DNA of 64,000 bases from Rhabdaerophilum sp. SD176 (GCF_030143245.1 NZ_JARJNS010000001.1:186001-250000), one strand, 5' to 3'. Shown: positions 50,510-62,207, counted from the first letter of the stretch. Numbers and translations: made by a program. Notes: a model not told the origin generated them from the sequence alone.

Positions 50510-51730
50510 TCAGCCGAGCCGGAGCACGCGCGCCGGGTCTCCGGGCTGGCCTGCGGGGGCATGCGGCCGCCGGATCAGGAGGCCATCGGCGCGGGCCAGC
50601 ACCGAAAGGAAGGAGGAATCCTGCCCGCCGGCTGGCCGGGCGATCCAGATCCCGCGCGCATCGCGCTCCAGCATGACGCGCACATAATCCTGCCGCTCGT
50701 CATTGGCCGGGAAATCCCCGCCGAGAACCGCCGCCTCGCTGAGATCCTGCCCGGCATGATGATCGCCCTGCATGGCGGCGATCAGTGGCAACAGGAAGAG
50801 GCGCGTACAGACCAGGGCCGAAACCGGGTTGCCCGGCAGGCCAAGCAGCAGCATGGGCCCGAGCCGGCCGAAATTCAGCGGTTTTCCCGGCCGCATCGCA
50901 ATCCTGTAGAAGGCGAGTTCGGCCCCGCGCGCCGCCGCGACCGGCCGGACAAGATCATGTTTGCCGACCGAGGCGCCGCCGATGGTGACAAGGCAATCCA
51001 CCGCTTCCGCCAGGGCGCGGTCGATGGAGGCATTCAGCGCCTCCGGTGTGTCGGCGGCGATGCCGAGATCGACGATCTCCACCTCCATCGGACGCATCAT
51101 CGCCATGGCTGCAAAGGCATTGGTCGCCACGATCTGGTGCGGCTCGCGCGGGGCGCCGGGCAAGACAAGCTCGTCGCCTGTCGCCAGAACGCCGATCCGG
51201 GGCCGGGCAAAAACGGGAATTCCTGCGTGGTTCATCGCTCCGGCCAGCGCGATATGGCCGGGCGTGAGGCGGGTGCCGGCAGAGAGCAGTCGCTGTCCCT
51301 CATGGAAGTCGCACCCCGCCGGGCGGATGTGCCGTCCCGCCTGCGCAGCCACGGCGAGCGTGACATGCTCGCCCTCGGCCGTGGCATTTTCCTGCATCAC
51401 GACGCAATCCGCGCCGGCAGGCAGGATCGCGCCCGTATAGATCCGGATGGCTTCTCCCCGGCCGACAGTGCCGGCAAAAGGGTGTCCCGCCGCACTCTCG
51501 CCGATGATCCGGAGAACCGAACCCGGCACGGCGCCATCGACCGAGCGAAGTGCAAACCCGTCCATCGCTGACATGGCCATCGGCGGTTGCGTACGAAGCG
51601 CGGCGAGATCGGCGGCAAGCACCCGGCCGCTCGCCTGCTGGACAGGCACCATCTCCTGCCGGCGGGGATGGGCAACGCCGGCCTCGACCAGCAGGGCCAG
51701 CGCATCCTCTACCGGCAGCAGCCCGGCCAT
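50510..51730 (-). CDS. moeA: Molybdopterin molybdenumtransferase MoeA
   Basis: MoeA inserts molybdenum into molybdopterin. The 406-residue protein has the MoeA layout, with the N-terminal dimer domain (SAMDGFALRS, IYTGAILPAGADCVVMQE), the MoCF-like domain (GVLATGDELV, VTIGGASVGKHDLV) and the C-terminal PGKPLNFGRLGPMLLLGLPGNPVSALV. Its ATG lies one base after the moaC stop, so the two are coupled. Molybdenum cofactor is needed by the formate dehydrogenase elsewhere in the window. Confidence 0.96.
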   Translation of the reverse strand: MAGLLPVEDALALLVEAGVAHPRRQEMVPVQQASGRVLAADLAALRTQPPMAMSAMDGFALRSVDGAVPGSVLRIIGESAAGHPFAGTVGRGEAIRIYTGAILPAGADCVVMQENATAEGEHVTLAVAAQAGRHIRPAGCDFHEGQRLLSAGTRLTPGHIALAGAMNHAGIPVFARPRIGVLATGDELVLPGAPREPHQIVATNAFAAMAMMRPMEVEIVDLGIAADTPEALNASIDRALAEAVDCLVTIGGASVGKHDLVRPVAAARGAELAFYRIAMRPGKPLNFGRLGPMLLLGLPGNPVSALVCTRLFLLPLIAAMQGDHHAGQDLSEAAVLGGDFPANDERQDYVRVMLERDARGIWIARPAGGQDSSFLSVLARADGLLIRRPHAPAGQPGDPARVLRLG

Positions 51731-51731
51731 C

Positions 51732-52220
51732 TCAGCCCTCCGCGCGCCAGTCGCCGGATTTGCCGCCGGTCTTCTCCAGCAGCCGGATCCCGCCGATCAC
51801 CATGCCACGATCGACCGCCTTGGCCATGTCATAGACGGTGAGGCAGGCGACGCTGACCGCCGTCAGCGCTTCCATCTCCACGCCGGTCTGCCCGGAAACC
51901 CGGGCGCGGGCGGTAATGCGCAGGCCGGGCAAGCGCTCGTCCGGTTCGAGATCGACGGCGACCTTGGTGAGCAGCAGCGGGTGGCAGAGCGGGATAAGCT
52001 CATGCGTGCGTTTCGCCGCCATGATCCCGGCAAGCCGCGCCACGGCGATGACGTCGCCCTTCTTGGACAGCCCGTCGCGGATCAGCGCCAGCGTCGCCGG
52101 CGCCATCACCACATGGCCCTCGGCAAGCGCCTCGCGGGTCGTCACCGCCTTCTCGCCGACATCGACCATGTGGGCGGCGCCGCTGGCATCGAGATGGGTC
52201 AGCCGGGCCGCCTCGCTCAT
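51732..52220 (-). CDS. moaC: Cyclic pyranopterin monophosphate synthase MoaC
   Basis: MoaC makes cyclic pyranopterin monophosphate, an early molybdopterin intermediate. The 162-residue protein has [16 protein letters not shown] at the start, [14 protein letters not shown] and [14 protein letters not shown] with active-site residues, and the end [16 protein letters not shown]. The ATG at 52220 overlaps the trpC stop by four bases. moaA is not in the window. Confidence 0.97.
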   Translation of the reverse strand: MSEAARLTHLDASGAAHMVDVGEKAVTTREALAEGHVVMAPATLALIRDGLSKKGDVIAVARLAGIMAAKRTHELIPLCHPLLLTKVAVDLEPDERLPGLRITARARVSGQTGVEMEALTAVSVACLTVYDMAKAVDRGMVIGGIRLLEKTGGKSGDWRAEG

Positions 52221-53029
52221 GCCGCGGCTCCGGCTCCCGGCAGGCCGAGCAGCGCCCGGGTGGCGCTCGCCACATCCGCCTGCCGCATCAGGCTCTCGCC
52301 GACAAGGAACGTGCCGATCCGGCTCTTGGCCAGCCGCTGGCAATCATCAAACGTGAAAATGCCGCTCTCGCCGATGATGATCCGGTCGCCCGGGATGCGC
52401 GGCGCAAGCCGCTCGCTCGTCGCCAGCGAAACCTCGAAGCTCCGGAGATCGCGGTTATTGATGCCGACCAGCCGCGAGGGCAAGGCGAGGGCGCGGTCCA
52501 GTTCGGCCTCGTCATGCACCTCGACCAGCGCATCCATGCCAAGGCCCTGCGCCGTCGCCACGAGATCGCGGGCGGCGGCATCGTCCACCGAGGCCATGAT
52601 GACGAGGATGCAATCCGCCCCCATCGCCCGCGCCTCGTAGACCTGGTAGGGCTCGAACAGGAAATCCTTGCGGATCACCGGCAACAAACAGGCGGCACGG
52701 GCCGCGACGAGGAATTCCGGCGCACCCTGGAAATAGGGCCGGTCCGTCAGGATCGACAGGCAGGTCGCGCCGCCTTCGGCATAGGCCCGGGCGAGGGCAG
52801 GCGGGTCGAAATCGGCCCGGATCAACCCCTTGGACGGGCTCGCCTTCTTGATTTCGGCAATCAGCGCGAAACGGCCGGCGGCCAGATGGGCCTCGATGGC
52901 CGCCTGGAAGCCGCGCACCGGCAGGGCCGCTTCCGCCAGGCGGCGCAATTCGGCCTCCGGCACGGCGCGCTTCGCCGCGGCGATTTCCTCACGTTTCGTC
53001 GCCTCGATCTGGCGGAGAATATCGCTCAT
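52217..53029 (-). CDS. trpC: Indole-3-glycerol phosphate synthase
   Basis: TrpC closes the indole ring in tryptophan synthesis. The 270-residue protein is a single-domain TIM barrel with the Lys motif [53 protein letters not shown] and [12 protein letters not shown]. Its ATG overlaps the trpD stop by four bases. The order trpD-trpC-moaC-moeA-lexA is conserved in Rhizobiales. Confidence 0.97.
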   Translation of the reverse strand: MSDILRQIEATKREEIAAAKRAVPEAELRRLAEAALPVRGFQAAIEAHLAAGRFALIAEIKKASPSKGLIRADFDPPALARAYAEGGATCLSILTDRPYFQGAPEFLVAARAACLLPVIRKDFLFEPYQVYEARAMGADCILVIMASVDDAAARDLVATAQGLGMDALVEVHDEAELDRALALPSRLVGINNRDLRSFEVSLATSERLAPRIPGDRIIIGESGIFTFDDCQRLAKSRIGTFLVGESLMRQADVASATRALLGLPGAGAAA

Positions 53030-54048
53030 GCCACCCCCGCATTCGAGGTCTCGACGACCCGGGCGAGCAGAGCGGAAACGCGGCCTTCGTCCAAAGCGGC
53101 AGCGCCCAAGGCCACGCCGCCCCGGAGGTCAGGCGCCTTGTCAGCGATGACAAGGGCCGCAGCGGCATTGAACAGCGCGATGTCCCGATAGGCATTCTTC
53201 TCGCCCGCGAGCACAGCGCGCAGGGCCGCCGCATTCTGGCCCGGCTCGCCGCCCTTCAGCGCGGCAGGATCGGCAAGGGGGAGCCCGGCATCGGCAGGGC
53301 TGATCTCGAACCGGCGCAGGGCGCCGTCCTTCAGCTCGACGACATGGGTCGGCCCGGTGGTGGTGATCTCGTCCAGCCCGTCCGAGCCATGCATGACCCA
53401 GGCCCGCTCGGTGCCGAGATCCCGCAGGGTCTCGGCGATAGGGTCGAGCCAGGACTTCGCGAAAACGCCGAGCAGCAATCGCTTCACACCGGCCGGGTTC
53501 GACAGCGGACCCAGCAGGTTGAAGATCGTCCGGGTGCCCAGCTCGGTCCGCACCGGCGCGACATGGCGCATGGCCGGGTGATGGGCGGGGGCAACCATGA
53601 AGGCATAACCGGCCTTCTGGAGGCATTGCGTGATCTCGGCCGGTGTCAGGCCGATCTTGACGCCGAGAGCCTGCAGCACATCGGCCGCGCCGGAGCTGGA
53701 CGAGGCCGCCCGGTTGCCATGCTTGGCTACCGGTACGCCGCAGCTTGCCACGATCAGGCTGGCCAGCGTCGAGACGTTCCACGAGCCCGACGCATCCCCG
53801 CCCGTGCCCACGACATCCATCGAGCCTTCGACAGGCGGAACGACCAGCATCTTGCTGCGCATCGCCCGGACGGCGCCGAACAATTCATCCACCGTCTCGC
53901 CGCGCACGCGCAACGCCATCAGGAAGCCGGCATTCTGGGCCGGTGTGGTCTCGCCCGAAAGGATCTGCCCGAAGGCCATCTCGGCTTCCGCGCGGGTCAG
54001 GGGAAGGCCGGCCGCGACCTTGGCGATCAATGGTTTGAAGGCGTCCAT
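53026..54048 (-). CDS. trpD: Anthranilate phosphoribosyltransferase
   Basis: TrpD joins anthranilate to PRPP, the second step of tryptophan synthesis. The 340-residue protein has the PRPP-binding [35 protein letters not shown] and the [16 protein letters not shown] motif. It is not fused to TrpG. A 140-base gap separates it from trpG and shows no clear terminator, so a common transcript is possible. Confidence 0.97.
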   Translation of the reverse strand: MDAFKPLIAKVAAGLPLTRAEAEMAFGQILSGETTPAQNAGFLMALRVRGETVDELFGAVRAMRSKMLVVPPVEGSMDVVGTGGDASGSWNVSTLASLIVASCGVPVAKHGNRAASSSSGAADVLQALGVKIGLTPAEITQCLQKAGYAFMVAPAHHPAMRHVAPVRTELGTRTIFNLLGPLSNPAGVKRLLLGVFAKSWLDPIAETLRDLGTERAWVMHGSDGLDEITTTGPTHVVELKDGALRRFEISPADAGLPLADPAALKGGEPGQNAAALRAVLAGEKNAYRDIALFNAAAALVIADKAPDLRGGVALGAAALDEGRVSALLARVVETSNAGVA

Positions 54049-54188
54049 ACTGAACTCGTGGTGATGGCTTCACTCTTGGTGGCTGGGCTCGTCGCGACAG
54101 GTGCCTGGCAGGCGCCGGATCGGGCGTTTCCGCCATTTCGAATACGGGCTGGCGCCCGCGAAGACAAGGCGCGATGCGGGATCCGGCC

Positions 54189-54785
54189 TCACGCAGCCCG
54201 CGTGCAGGCATGGAATTCGCGGGCGAGCGTCAGGAAATTCCGGCAGATCTGCGCGCCCTGTTCGGTGGCGATGCTTTCCGGGTGGAACTGGACGCCATAA
54301 ATCGGCATCGCACGGTGCTGCAGCGCCATGACCAGCCCGTCCTCGCTCCGCGCCGTGGCGACCAGAGCCTCGGGCAGGCTCGCCGCCTCGACAACCAGCG
54401 AATGATAGCGCGTCACCGAAACCGGGCCGTTGATCCCCCGGAACAGGCCTTTGCCGTCATGCGTGATGCGCGAGATCTTGCCATGCATCGGCTGGTTGCG
54501 GATCACCTTGCCGCCGAAAGCCTGCCCGATCGCCTGGTGCCCGAGGCAGATGCCGAACAGCGGCACCTTCCCGGCGGCCAGCCGGATCGTGTCGAGCGAG
54601 ATACCGGCCTCGTTCGGCGTGCAGGGCCCGGGCGAGATCACCACCGCATCCGGCTTGCGCGCCAGCAGCTCCTCGGCCGAAAGCGCATCATTCCGCCAGA
54701 CCTCGACCTTCGCGCCTTCCGCCCCGAGGGCATGGACGACGTTGAAGGTGAAGCTGTCGTAATTGTCGATCAACGCGATGCGCAT
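54189..54785 (-). CDS. trpG: Anthranilate synthase component II (glutamine amidotransferase)
   Basis: TrpG supplies ammonia to TrpE from glutamine. The 198-residue protein has the glutaminase nucleophile in FGICLGHQAIG, the VISPGPCTPNEAG loop and the His-Glu pair in VQFHPESIATEQG. It lies downstream of trpE with one small gene between them, and its coding frame ends in RAA at 54189. Confidence 0.97.
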   Translation of the reverse strand: MRIALIDNYDSFTFNVVHALGAEGAKVEVWRNDALSAEELLARKPDAVVISPGPCTPNEAGISLDTIRLAAGKVPLFGICLGHQAIGQAFGGKVIRNQPMHGKISRITHDGKGLFRGINGPVSVTRYHSLVVEAASLPEALVATARSEDGLVMALQHRAMPIYGVQFHPESIATEQGAQICRNFLTLAREFHACTRAA

Positions 54786-54815
54786 GGGAAAGGATCTCGG
54801 TCTGTGTTTTGCCGA

Positions 54816-55052
54816 TCAGGGATAGGGATTACCAAGCTCGGTTTCGACTTCCCGCTCCAAGCCGGGATGCTGGCGATACACCGACATCAGGATATCACAA
54901 TAGGCGACGCCATGGAGTTCACCAACGGGTCTTGCGAGCAATTTCCAGTCATCGCCGTCGGCTTCCGGGACTGCAAGCCGCAACGCTGCATCAATCTGAT
55001 CCGTCGCTGCAATCACCGCTTTCACAAAGCGTTTGGCTGTTTCTCGATCCAA
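54816..55052 (-). CDS. Small protein of unknown function coupled to trpE
   Basis: A 78-residue frame begins with TTG one base after the trpE stop, with GGGGG six bases before it, and ends 30 bases before trpG. It has a hydrophilic, helical-looking N-terminal half (DRETAKRFVKAVIAATDQID) and a C-terminal part with VGELHGVAYCDILMSVYR and acidic VETELGNPYP. I recognise no family. The tight spacing and good ribosome binding site make it a likely real gene of the trp cluster, but its role is unknown; longer in-frame starts overlap trpE. Confidence 0.65.
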   Translation of the reverse strand: MDRETAKRFVKAVIAATDQIDAALRLAVPEADGDDWKLLARPVGELHGVAYCDILMSVYRQHPGLEREVETELGNPYP

Positions 55053-55053
55053 A

Positions 55054-56565
55054 CTACTGCCCCCGCTTGCCACGGCTGGCGAACCGCACCGCATCCTCGG
55101 CCGCGCGGAACAGGGCCTTCGCCTTGTTCTCGCACTCTGCCTGTTCGGAAGCCGGCACGGAGTCATGGACGATGCCGGCTCCCGCCTGCACATGCATCAC
55201 CCCGTCCTTGACGAGAGCGGTGCGCAGCACGATGCAGGTATCCATCGCGCCATCGGCGCCGAAATACCCGATCGCGCCGGCATAGGCGCCGCGCTTGTCC
55301 TTTTCCAGCTCGTCGATGATCTGCATGGCGCGGATCTTCGGCGCGCCGGAAACCGTGCCGGCCGGGAAGCCGGAGGCCAGCGCCTCGATCAGGTCATGGC
55401 GCGGGTCAAGCCGCCCCTCGACATGGCTGACGATATGCATCACCTGGCTGTAGCGCTCGATGAAGAAGCTGTCGGTGACCGTTACCGAGCCGATTTCGGC
55501 AACGCGGCCGACATCGTTGCGGCCAAGATCGAGCAGCATCAGATGTTCCGCGCGCTCCTTCGGATCAGCCAGCAATTCCTGCTCCAGCGCGCGGTCCTCG
55601 GCGAGGGTCGCGCCGCGCTTGCGCGTGCCGGCGATCGGCCGGATCGTCACCTTGCCCTCGACCACCTTGACCAGGATTTCCGGGCTCGAACAGACGATCT
55701 GGAAATCGTTGAAATCGAGATAGCACAGATAGGGCGAGGGGTTGACGCGCCGCAGCGAGCGGTAGAGCGCGAAGGCCGGCAGGTCGAACGACGTCGAGAA
55801 ACGCTGGCTCAGCACCACCTGGAAAATGTCGCCGGCAAGGATGTATTCCTTCGCCGCGGCAACCATCGCCTCGTATTCTGCCGGACTGGTATTGGACTGC
55901 GCCTCGGGAAGGCGGGCGAGGGCATCCTCGTCAGCCAGTTCCTGCACGAGCGGCGCTTCCAGCGCGCCGATCGCAGCCTGCAGGCGCTCGGCCGCCGCCT
56001 CATAGGCGGCGCGGGCCGGGCGACCGGCCACGGGGAAAACCGGGGTGATCACCACGATTTCGTCCTTCACCGCATCGAAGACGAGGACGAGCGTCGGGCG
56101 GATCATCAGCGCATCCGGCACGCCGATCGGATCGGCCTTGGCCGGGCCGAGCCGCTCCATCTGGCGGACCATGTCATAGCCGAGGAAACCGAACACGCCA
56201 CTCGCCATAGGCGGCAGGTCATCGAGATGCGGGATGCGGCTCTCGGCGATCAGCGCCCGAAGGGCATCGAGCGGCGCGCCGGGGCAAGGCTCGAAGGGCC
56301 CGCCGTGGCGGCTCGCTTCGGTCTGTCCATCCCGGCAGCGCCAGGTCAGGTCCGGCTTGAGCCCGATGATGGAATAGCGCCCGCGAACCGCGCCGCCTTC
56401 GACCGATTCGAGCAGGAAGCTCGGCGTGTCGCCCGCCAGTGCGCGCATCTTGAGATAGGCTGAAACCGGCGTCTCGAGATCCGCCACGAGGCGCGTGGCG
56501 AGGCACTGCGCCTCTCCCGCGCGGTAGCGCGCCTCGAAAGCGGCGAATGCAGGCTCGATCGACAT
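55054..56565 (-). CDS. trpE: Anthranilate synthase component I
   Basis: TrpE makes anthranilate from chorismate. The 503-residue protein has the tryptophan-feedback site in SFLLESVEGG, the chorismate-binding motifs PIAGTRKRGATLAEDRALEQ and the C-terminal SGAPKIRAMQIIDELE, and SGFPAGTVSG. The ATG at 56565 starts one base after the ppiD stop. No attenuator or leader peptide is visible because trpE is embedded in the operon. The trpE product pairs with TrpG further downstream. Confidence 0.97.
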   Translation of the reverse strand: MSIEPAFAAFEARYRAGEAQCLATRLVADLETPVSAYLKMRALAGDTPSFLLESVEGGAVRGRYSIIGLKPDLTWRCRDGQTEASRHGGPFEPCPGAPLDALRALIAESRIPHLDDLPPMASGVFGFLGYDMVRQMERLGPAKADPIGVPDALMIRPTLVLVFDAVKDEIVVITPVFPVAGRPARAAYEAAAERLQAAIGALEAPLVQELADEDALARLPEAQSNTSPAEYEAMVAAAKEYILAGDIFQVVLSQRFSTSFDLPAFALYRSLRRVNPSPYLCYLDFNDFQIVCSSPEILVKVVEGKVTIRPIAGTRKRGATLAEDRALEQELLADPKERAEHLMLLDLGRNDVGRVAEIGSVTVTDSFFIERYSQVMHIVSHVEGRLDPRHDLIEALASGFPAGTVSGAPKIRAMQIIDELEKDKRGAYAGAIGYFGADGAMDTCIVLRTALVKDGVMHVQAGAGIVHDSVPASEQAECENKAKALFRAAEDAVRFASRGKRGQ

Positions 56566-56566
56566 G

Positions 56567-58489
56567 TCAGTTCGTCTGGCCGAGGGCCTGGTTGAGAACC
56601 GTCTGGTTGATCGACACCCCGACCGACTTGCGCAAGGCGGCAATGTATTGCGCCATAAGGTCCTCGGCGAGGCCGGTGCTGATCTGCCGTTCGAGGCCGG
56701 AGGCCACATCCTGCGCCGGATCATGCGCCAGCAAGGTCGCGTCGACCGGAACGATCAGCGCCCGGCTGGTTCCGTCGCCTGCCAGCGCGCTGACCGGCTT
56801 GCCGACCGGGCCGGCAAAGGCCCGCTCGACGCCCGACGCACCCAGCGTCGCCTCGCGCGCATTCCGGCGGATCCCGGCGAAACGCTGCACCGGCAGCCCG
56901 AGTTCCTGGCTGATCGCGGCGAGGGTCGCCCCTTCCTCCACCCGTTTGAAGAGGCCGGTCATGAATTCGGCCAGGGCCTTGTCTCGACGATCGGCCAGAA
57001 GCCGCGTGCGGACCTGGTCCTTCACTTCATCAAAATTCTTGTCGCGGGCCGGCTCGACGGCATTCACCTCATACCAGGTGTAGCCGCCATCGCGGCCCTG
57101 CAAGGGCTCGTTGTCGAGCCCGATATCCGAAGCGAACACGGCGTTGATGGTCTCGGTGCCACCGGGAACCGGAACGCGGTTGCCATTGCCGTCATTGCCC
57201 TGCCGGTCGAGTGCAGCCAGCGTGACAAGCCGCGCACCGACCGCCTGCGCCGTCTCGGCAAGGCTCTTGCCGGCGATGCGCTGGTCCTCGATCTTCCGGA
57301 ACAGGCCGTCGACCTGCGCCTTGATCGAAGGGTCGCTCTGGAGCTTGTCCATCCGGGCATCGCCCTCGATCTGGCCGCGCACAGCCTCGAAAGGCGTCAC
57401 GCGGGCCGGCTCCACTTTCAGGACGCGCACGAGCACGAAGCCGAACGGGTCCTTTACCGGGGCGCTGAGCTGGCCTTCCGCCGTCTTGAAAACCGCATCG
57501 CGGAGGGCAGCATCGGTGAGCTCGGCAGCGGTTTTCAGGCCGAGATCGACATCGGCCGCACTCAGCTTGCGCTCGGCCAGCAGCGCCTCGAAGGTCATGC
57601 CGCCGGCCAGCTTCGCCGCTGCAGCCTTGGCCTCGTCCTCGCTGTCAAACAGCACGCGCTGCGCCTGACGGCGCTCGGGCGATCCGAAACGGCCTGCAAT
57701 GACCTGCCGGTCATAATAGGCGCGGAGATCGGCTTCCGTGATGACAAGGCTGGCCGCGAAATCCGCCGGCTGCACCTGGATGATCGAGACCTTGCGCGTC
57801 TCGACCGTGCGGAACTCGGCCTTGCGCTCCTCGAAGAATGCCTTGAGGGCCGCCTCGTCGGGCTCGGCCGCGGCTGGCACCTTGTCGACCGGCACGAGGA
57901 TCACATCGAGATTGCGCTCCTCGTTGCGGAACTGGTGCACGGCCTTGCCAAGGGCCTTCGCGCCGGCCATGCCGCCGGCGAGGCCATTGAAGATCTGCTG
58001 CCGCAGCAGAAGGTCGGTCTGGCGCTGAACGAAGGCCTGCTCGCTGAGCCCGGCCTGTGACAGCGCATCGGCGAGGCGGGCGCGGTCGAAAATCCCGCCA
58101 GTCTTGAATTCCGGCGCCTCGGTGATCGAACGCATCACGGTCAGCTGGTCGACAGCGAGACCGAGCTTGCGGGCCTGCTCCGTCAGCGCCAGTTCATCGA
58201 TCTGCCGGTTGAGCAGCCCGCGATCGAGCCCGAAGGCGCGCGCCTCCTCCGACGTGACCACCCGCCGCACCTGACGCTGGATGCGCTGCAGCTCGGTATT
58301 GTAGGCCGCGCGGAACTCGTCGGCGTTGATCGTGGCAGAGCCGACCTTCGCGACCGTCCGGTTCACACCGCCGCGGAAAATGTCGCCGATGCCCCAGATG
58401 GCAAAGGAAACGATCAGGAACCCCATGATCACGGTCAGCACGAGGCGGCCGAGCCATTTGGAAGAGGCGGTACGGATCGCAGTCAGCAT
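56567..58489 (-). CDS. ppiD: PpiD-like membrane-anchored peptidyl-prolyl isomerase
   Basis: The 640-residue protein has an N-terminal membrane helix (LVLTVIMGFLIVSFAIWG) followed by a SurA-like chaperone domain and a parvulin-type (PpiC) domain around 260-370 with FGFVLVRVLKVEPA, plus a C-terminal helical region. Such proteins act on exported proteins at the Sec exit in the periplasm. It is divergent from tpiA and heads the trpE transcription unit. Confidence 0.92.
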   Translation of the reverse strand: MLTAIRTASSKWLGRLVLTVIMGFLIVSFAIWGIGDIFRGGVNRTVAKVGSATINADEFRAAYNTELQRIQRQVRRVVTSEEARAFGLDRGLLNRQIDELALTEQARKLGLAVDQLTVMRSITEAPEFKTGGIFDRARLADALSQAGLSEQAFVQRQTDLLLRQQIFNGLAGGMAGAKALGKAVHQFRNEERNLDVILVPVDKVPAAAEPDEAALKAFFEERKAEFRTVETRKVSIIQVQPADFAASLVITEADLRAYYDRQVIAGRFGSPERRQAQRVLFDSEDEAKAAAAKLAGGMTFEALLAERKLSAADVDLGLKTAAELTDAALRDAVFKTAEGQLSAPVKDPFGFVLVRVLKVEPARVTPFEAVRGQIEGDARMDKLQSDPSIKAQVDGLFRKIEDQRIAGKSLAETAQAVGARLVTLAALDRQGNDGNGNRVPVPGGTETINAVFASDIGLDNEPLQGRDGGYTWYEVNAVEPARDKNFDEVKDQVRTRLLADRRDKALAEFMTGLFKRVEEGATLAAISQELGLPVQRFAGIRRNAREATLGASGVERAFAGPVGKPVSALAGDGTSRALIVPVDATLLAHDPAQDVASGLERQISTGLAEDLMAQYIAALRKSVGVSINQTVLNQALGQTN

Positions 58490-58647
58490 GGGCGGTCATT
58501 CGTCCGTGTTACGGGGCGGGAAGCGGGGCCGGACCATAGGGGCGGCCTCTCCCCTTGGCAAGCACGGGAACACGGCAAAAGCCGGGCAATTGCGCCTGAA
58601 ACAAGCCCATGATAGGCCGCGCCGGAACTGAAGCAGGGAGCAGAAGC

Positions 58648-59397
58648 ATGCGCAAGCCGCTGGTGGCCGGAAACTGGAAGATGAACGGGACGCGCGCGAG
58701 CCTCGCCGAAATCGGCGAGATGGCGAAGGCCTGCGACGCCACCCTCCGTGCGAAGGTGGATGTGATGGTCTGCCCGCCCGCGACGCTCCTGTTCCCGGCG
58801 GCAGCGCTGGCCCTCGGCTCTGCGGTTTCGATCGGCGCACAGGATTGCAGCCCGCTCGGGGAGGGCGCCCATACGGGCGATCTCTCTGCCGGAATGCTGT
58901 TTGATTCCGGTGCAAAGGCCGTGATTGTCGGCCATTCCGAGCGCCGCGCCGACCACGGCGAGAAGGATGCCGATGTCGCGGCCAAGGCGGCAGCGGTGCT
59001 GGCGCAGGGCATGATGCCGATCATCTGTGTCGGCGAGACGCGGGCCGAACGCGAGGCCGGCAAGGCCCTTGCCGTCGTGGCGCGGCAGGTTCGCGGCTCG
59101 GTGCCGAAGGATGCGCCGGCCGGCGGCTTTGTCGTGGCCTACGAGCCGGTCTGGGCCATCGGCACCGGCCTGACGCCGACGCTGCAGGACATTGCCGACA
59201 TGCATGCCGAGATCCGCCGGACGCTGGCCCGCCTGCTGGGCAAGCCTGCCGCGCAGGCGACGCGGCTTCTCTATGGCGGTTCGGTGAAGCCGGCCAATGC
59301 CGCCGAAATCCTCAACCTGGCTGATGTAGACGGGGCGCTGGTCGGCGGTGCCAGCCTGAAGGCAGCAGACTTCCTGGCCATCATCCGCGCGGCCTGA
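58648..59397 (+). CDS. tpiA: Triosephosphate isomerase
   Basis: TpiA interconverts dihydroxyacetone phosphate and glyceraldehyde 3-phosphate. The 249-residue protein has the catalytic Lys in AGNWKMNG, the catalytic His in VGHSERR and the catalytic Glu in AYEPVWAIGTG, and the phosphate-binding LLYGGSVKPANA. I chose the ATG at 58648, preceded by GGGAGCAG. The gene is followed by secG after 113 bases. Confidence 0.98.
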   Translation: MRKPLVAGNWKMNGTRASLAEIGEMAKACDATLRAKVDVMVCPPATLLFPAAALALGSAVSIGAQDCSPLGEGAHTGDLSAGMLFDSGAKAVIVGHSERRADHGEKDADVAAKAAAVLAQGMMPIICVGETRAEREAGKALAVVARQVRGSVPKDAPAGGFVVAYEPVWAIGTGLTPTLQDIADMHAEIRRTLARLLGKPAAQATRLLYGGSVKPANAAEILNLADVDGALVGGASLKAADFLAIIRAA

Positions 59398-59510
59398 CGC
59401 GGGTTTCGACGGGGCAGGGGTTGGAATTTTACTTCCCCTGCCGCCATATTGTCGCTAACAGACAGCGCAAATCGCATTCGCGGGGGTCAAACCCGCCCGA
59501 GCAGGCTTCC

Positions 59511-59891
59511 ATGGAAACCGTACTGATCGTCATCCACCTTCTGATCGTCATCGCGCTGTGCGGCGTGGTGCTGTTGCAGCGCTCCGAAGGCGGCGGCCTC
59601 GGCATGGGCTCAAGCCCGTCGGCCTTCATGAGCGGCCGCGGCCAGGCCAACCTCCTCACGCGGATCACGGCCATTCTCGGCACGGCGTTCTTCATCACCT
59701 CGATGGCCCTGGCTGTGATTGCCGCCCGCGGGCGGGCCCCGGCCTCGCCGCTGGACAATATCGCCCCGCCGCCGCCGACCACGCAGGGCGGAACTGTTCC
59801 CGCCGCGCCGCAGGGCACGCCGAACGTGCTGGACCAACTGCGTCAGATGCAGGGCGGGCAGAACCAGCAGCCGGGCCAGCCGCGTCCGTAA
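59511..59891 (+). CDS. secG: Preprotein translocase subunit SecG
   Basis: SecG is a small subunit of the SecYEG channel. The 126-residue protein has two membrane helices (VLIVIHLLIVIALCGVVLLQ and the ILGTAFFITSMALAVIAA segment) and the conserved SEGGGLGMGSSPSAFMSGRG between them. A Pro/Gln-rich C-terminal tail is typical of rhizobial forms. The tpiA-secG-pyrG order is conserved. A nested pair of hairpins and T-runs follows. Confidence 0.95.
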   Translation: METVLIVIHLLIVIALCGVVLLQRSEGGGLGMGSSPSAFMSGRGQANLLTRITAILGTAFFITSMALAVIAARGRAPASPLDNIAPPPPTTQGGTVPAAPQGTPNVLDQLRQMQGGQNQQPGQPRP

Positions 59892-59940
59892 GGGCGGCAC
59901 TCGACAGACGGGCCGTACGAAGGCGCCATCCGGTTCAGGG

Positions 59941-59997
59941 GGCGCCTTCTGTTTTTGAAGGCGCCATTTTTCTTGGGATGGCGCTTTTTTCTTTGCG
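59941..59997 (+). terminator. Nested Rho-independent terminators after secG
   Basis: GGCGCCTTC and GAAGGCGCC (59941-59965) close a loop and are followed by ATTTTTCTT. A second hairpin reuses GCGCCAT with ATGGCGC and ends in TTTTTTC. Both lie before pyrG, so pyrG must have its own promoter or need read-through. Confidence 0.75.
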
Positions 59998-60019
59998 CGA
60001 ATCGCGCCCCACAAGGTAA

Positions 60020-61660
<1,641 letters not shown>

Positions 61661-61774
61661 GGATTTCCCCAGCGCTGTGCGCTGCCGCACCCGGCGGAGG
61701 CGCGTCTCGTGCTTTCCTTGGACCCGCGCCTGAGTCATGGTGACATGAGGCATCGCGATCAGGGGGGCACGCGC

Positions 61775-62197
61775 ATGATTCAGGCTGGTTCGGGCATCGT
61801 GGCTTCGGCTTTGGGGATTCCCTTCTTCCTTCTCTACATCGCGGTCGGCGCGGCGATGCTGGCCCTGTTCGTGCTGGTCTATTCGCGGTTTACGGCGCAT
61901 GACGAACTCGCCCTGATCCGCGAAGGCAACTGGACGGCCTCGATTGCTCTCGCCGGCACGTTGGTCGGCTTCACCATCCCGCTCGCCAAGGCCATCTCTC
62001 AGGCCGGCAACATCGCCGACATGCTGCTCTGGGGCTTCGCAGCCTTCGTGGTCCAGCTGGCGGCGTATTTCGTTGTCCGCCTCATGGTTCCCGGCCTTTC
62101 GGACAAGATCGCCGCAAACCAGGCTTCCGCCGGCACGCTGCTGGCCGGCTGTTCGATCGCCTGCGGGCTGATCAATGCCGCGGCCATGACGATGTAA
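61775..62197 (+). CDS. DUF350-family membrane protein
   Basis: The 140-residue protein has four predicted membrane helices, with SGIVASALGIPFFLLYIAVG first and ASAGTLLAGCSIACGLINAA last. The motif WTASIALAGTLVGFTIPLAKAI is typical of DUF350 (YjfL in E. coli). I chose the ATG at 61775, with GGGGGG seven bases upstream; two upstream in-frame starts exist. It begins a three-gene set with a DUF1190 gene and a glutathionylspermidine synthase-like gene, a conserved association. Confidence 0.87.
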   Translation: MIQAGSGIVASALGIPFFLLYIAVGAAMLALFVLVYSRFTAHDELALIREGNWTASIALAGTLVGFTIPLAKAISQAGNIADMLLWGFAAFVVQLAAYFVVRLMVPGLSDKIAANQASAGTLLAGCSIACGLINAAAMTM

Positions 62198-62207
62198 GGC
62201 CGGAGCC

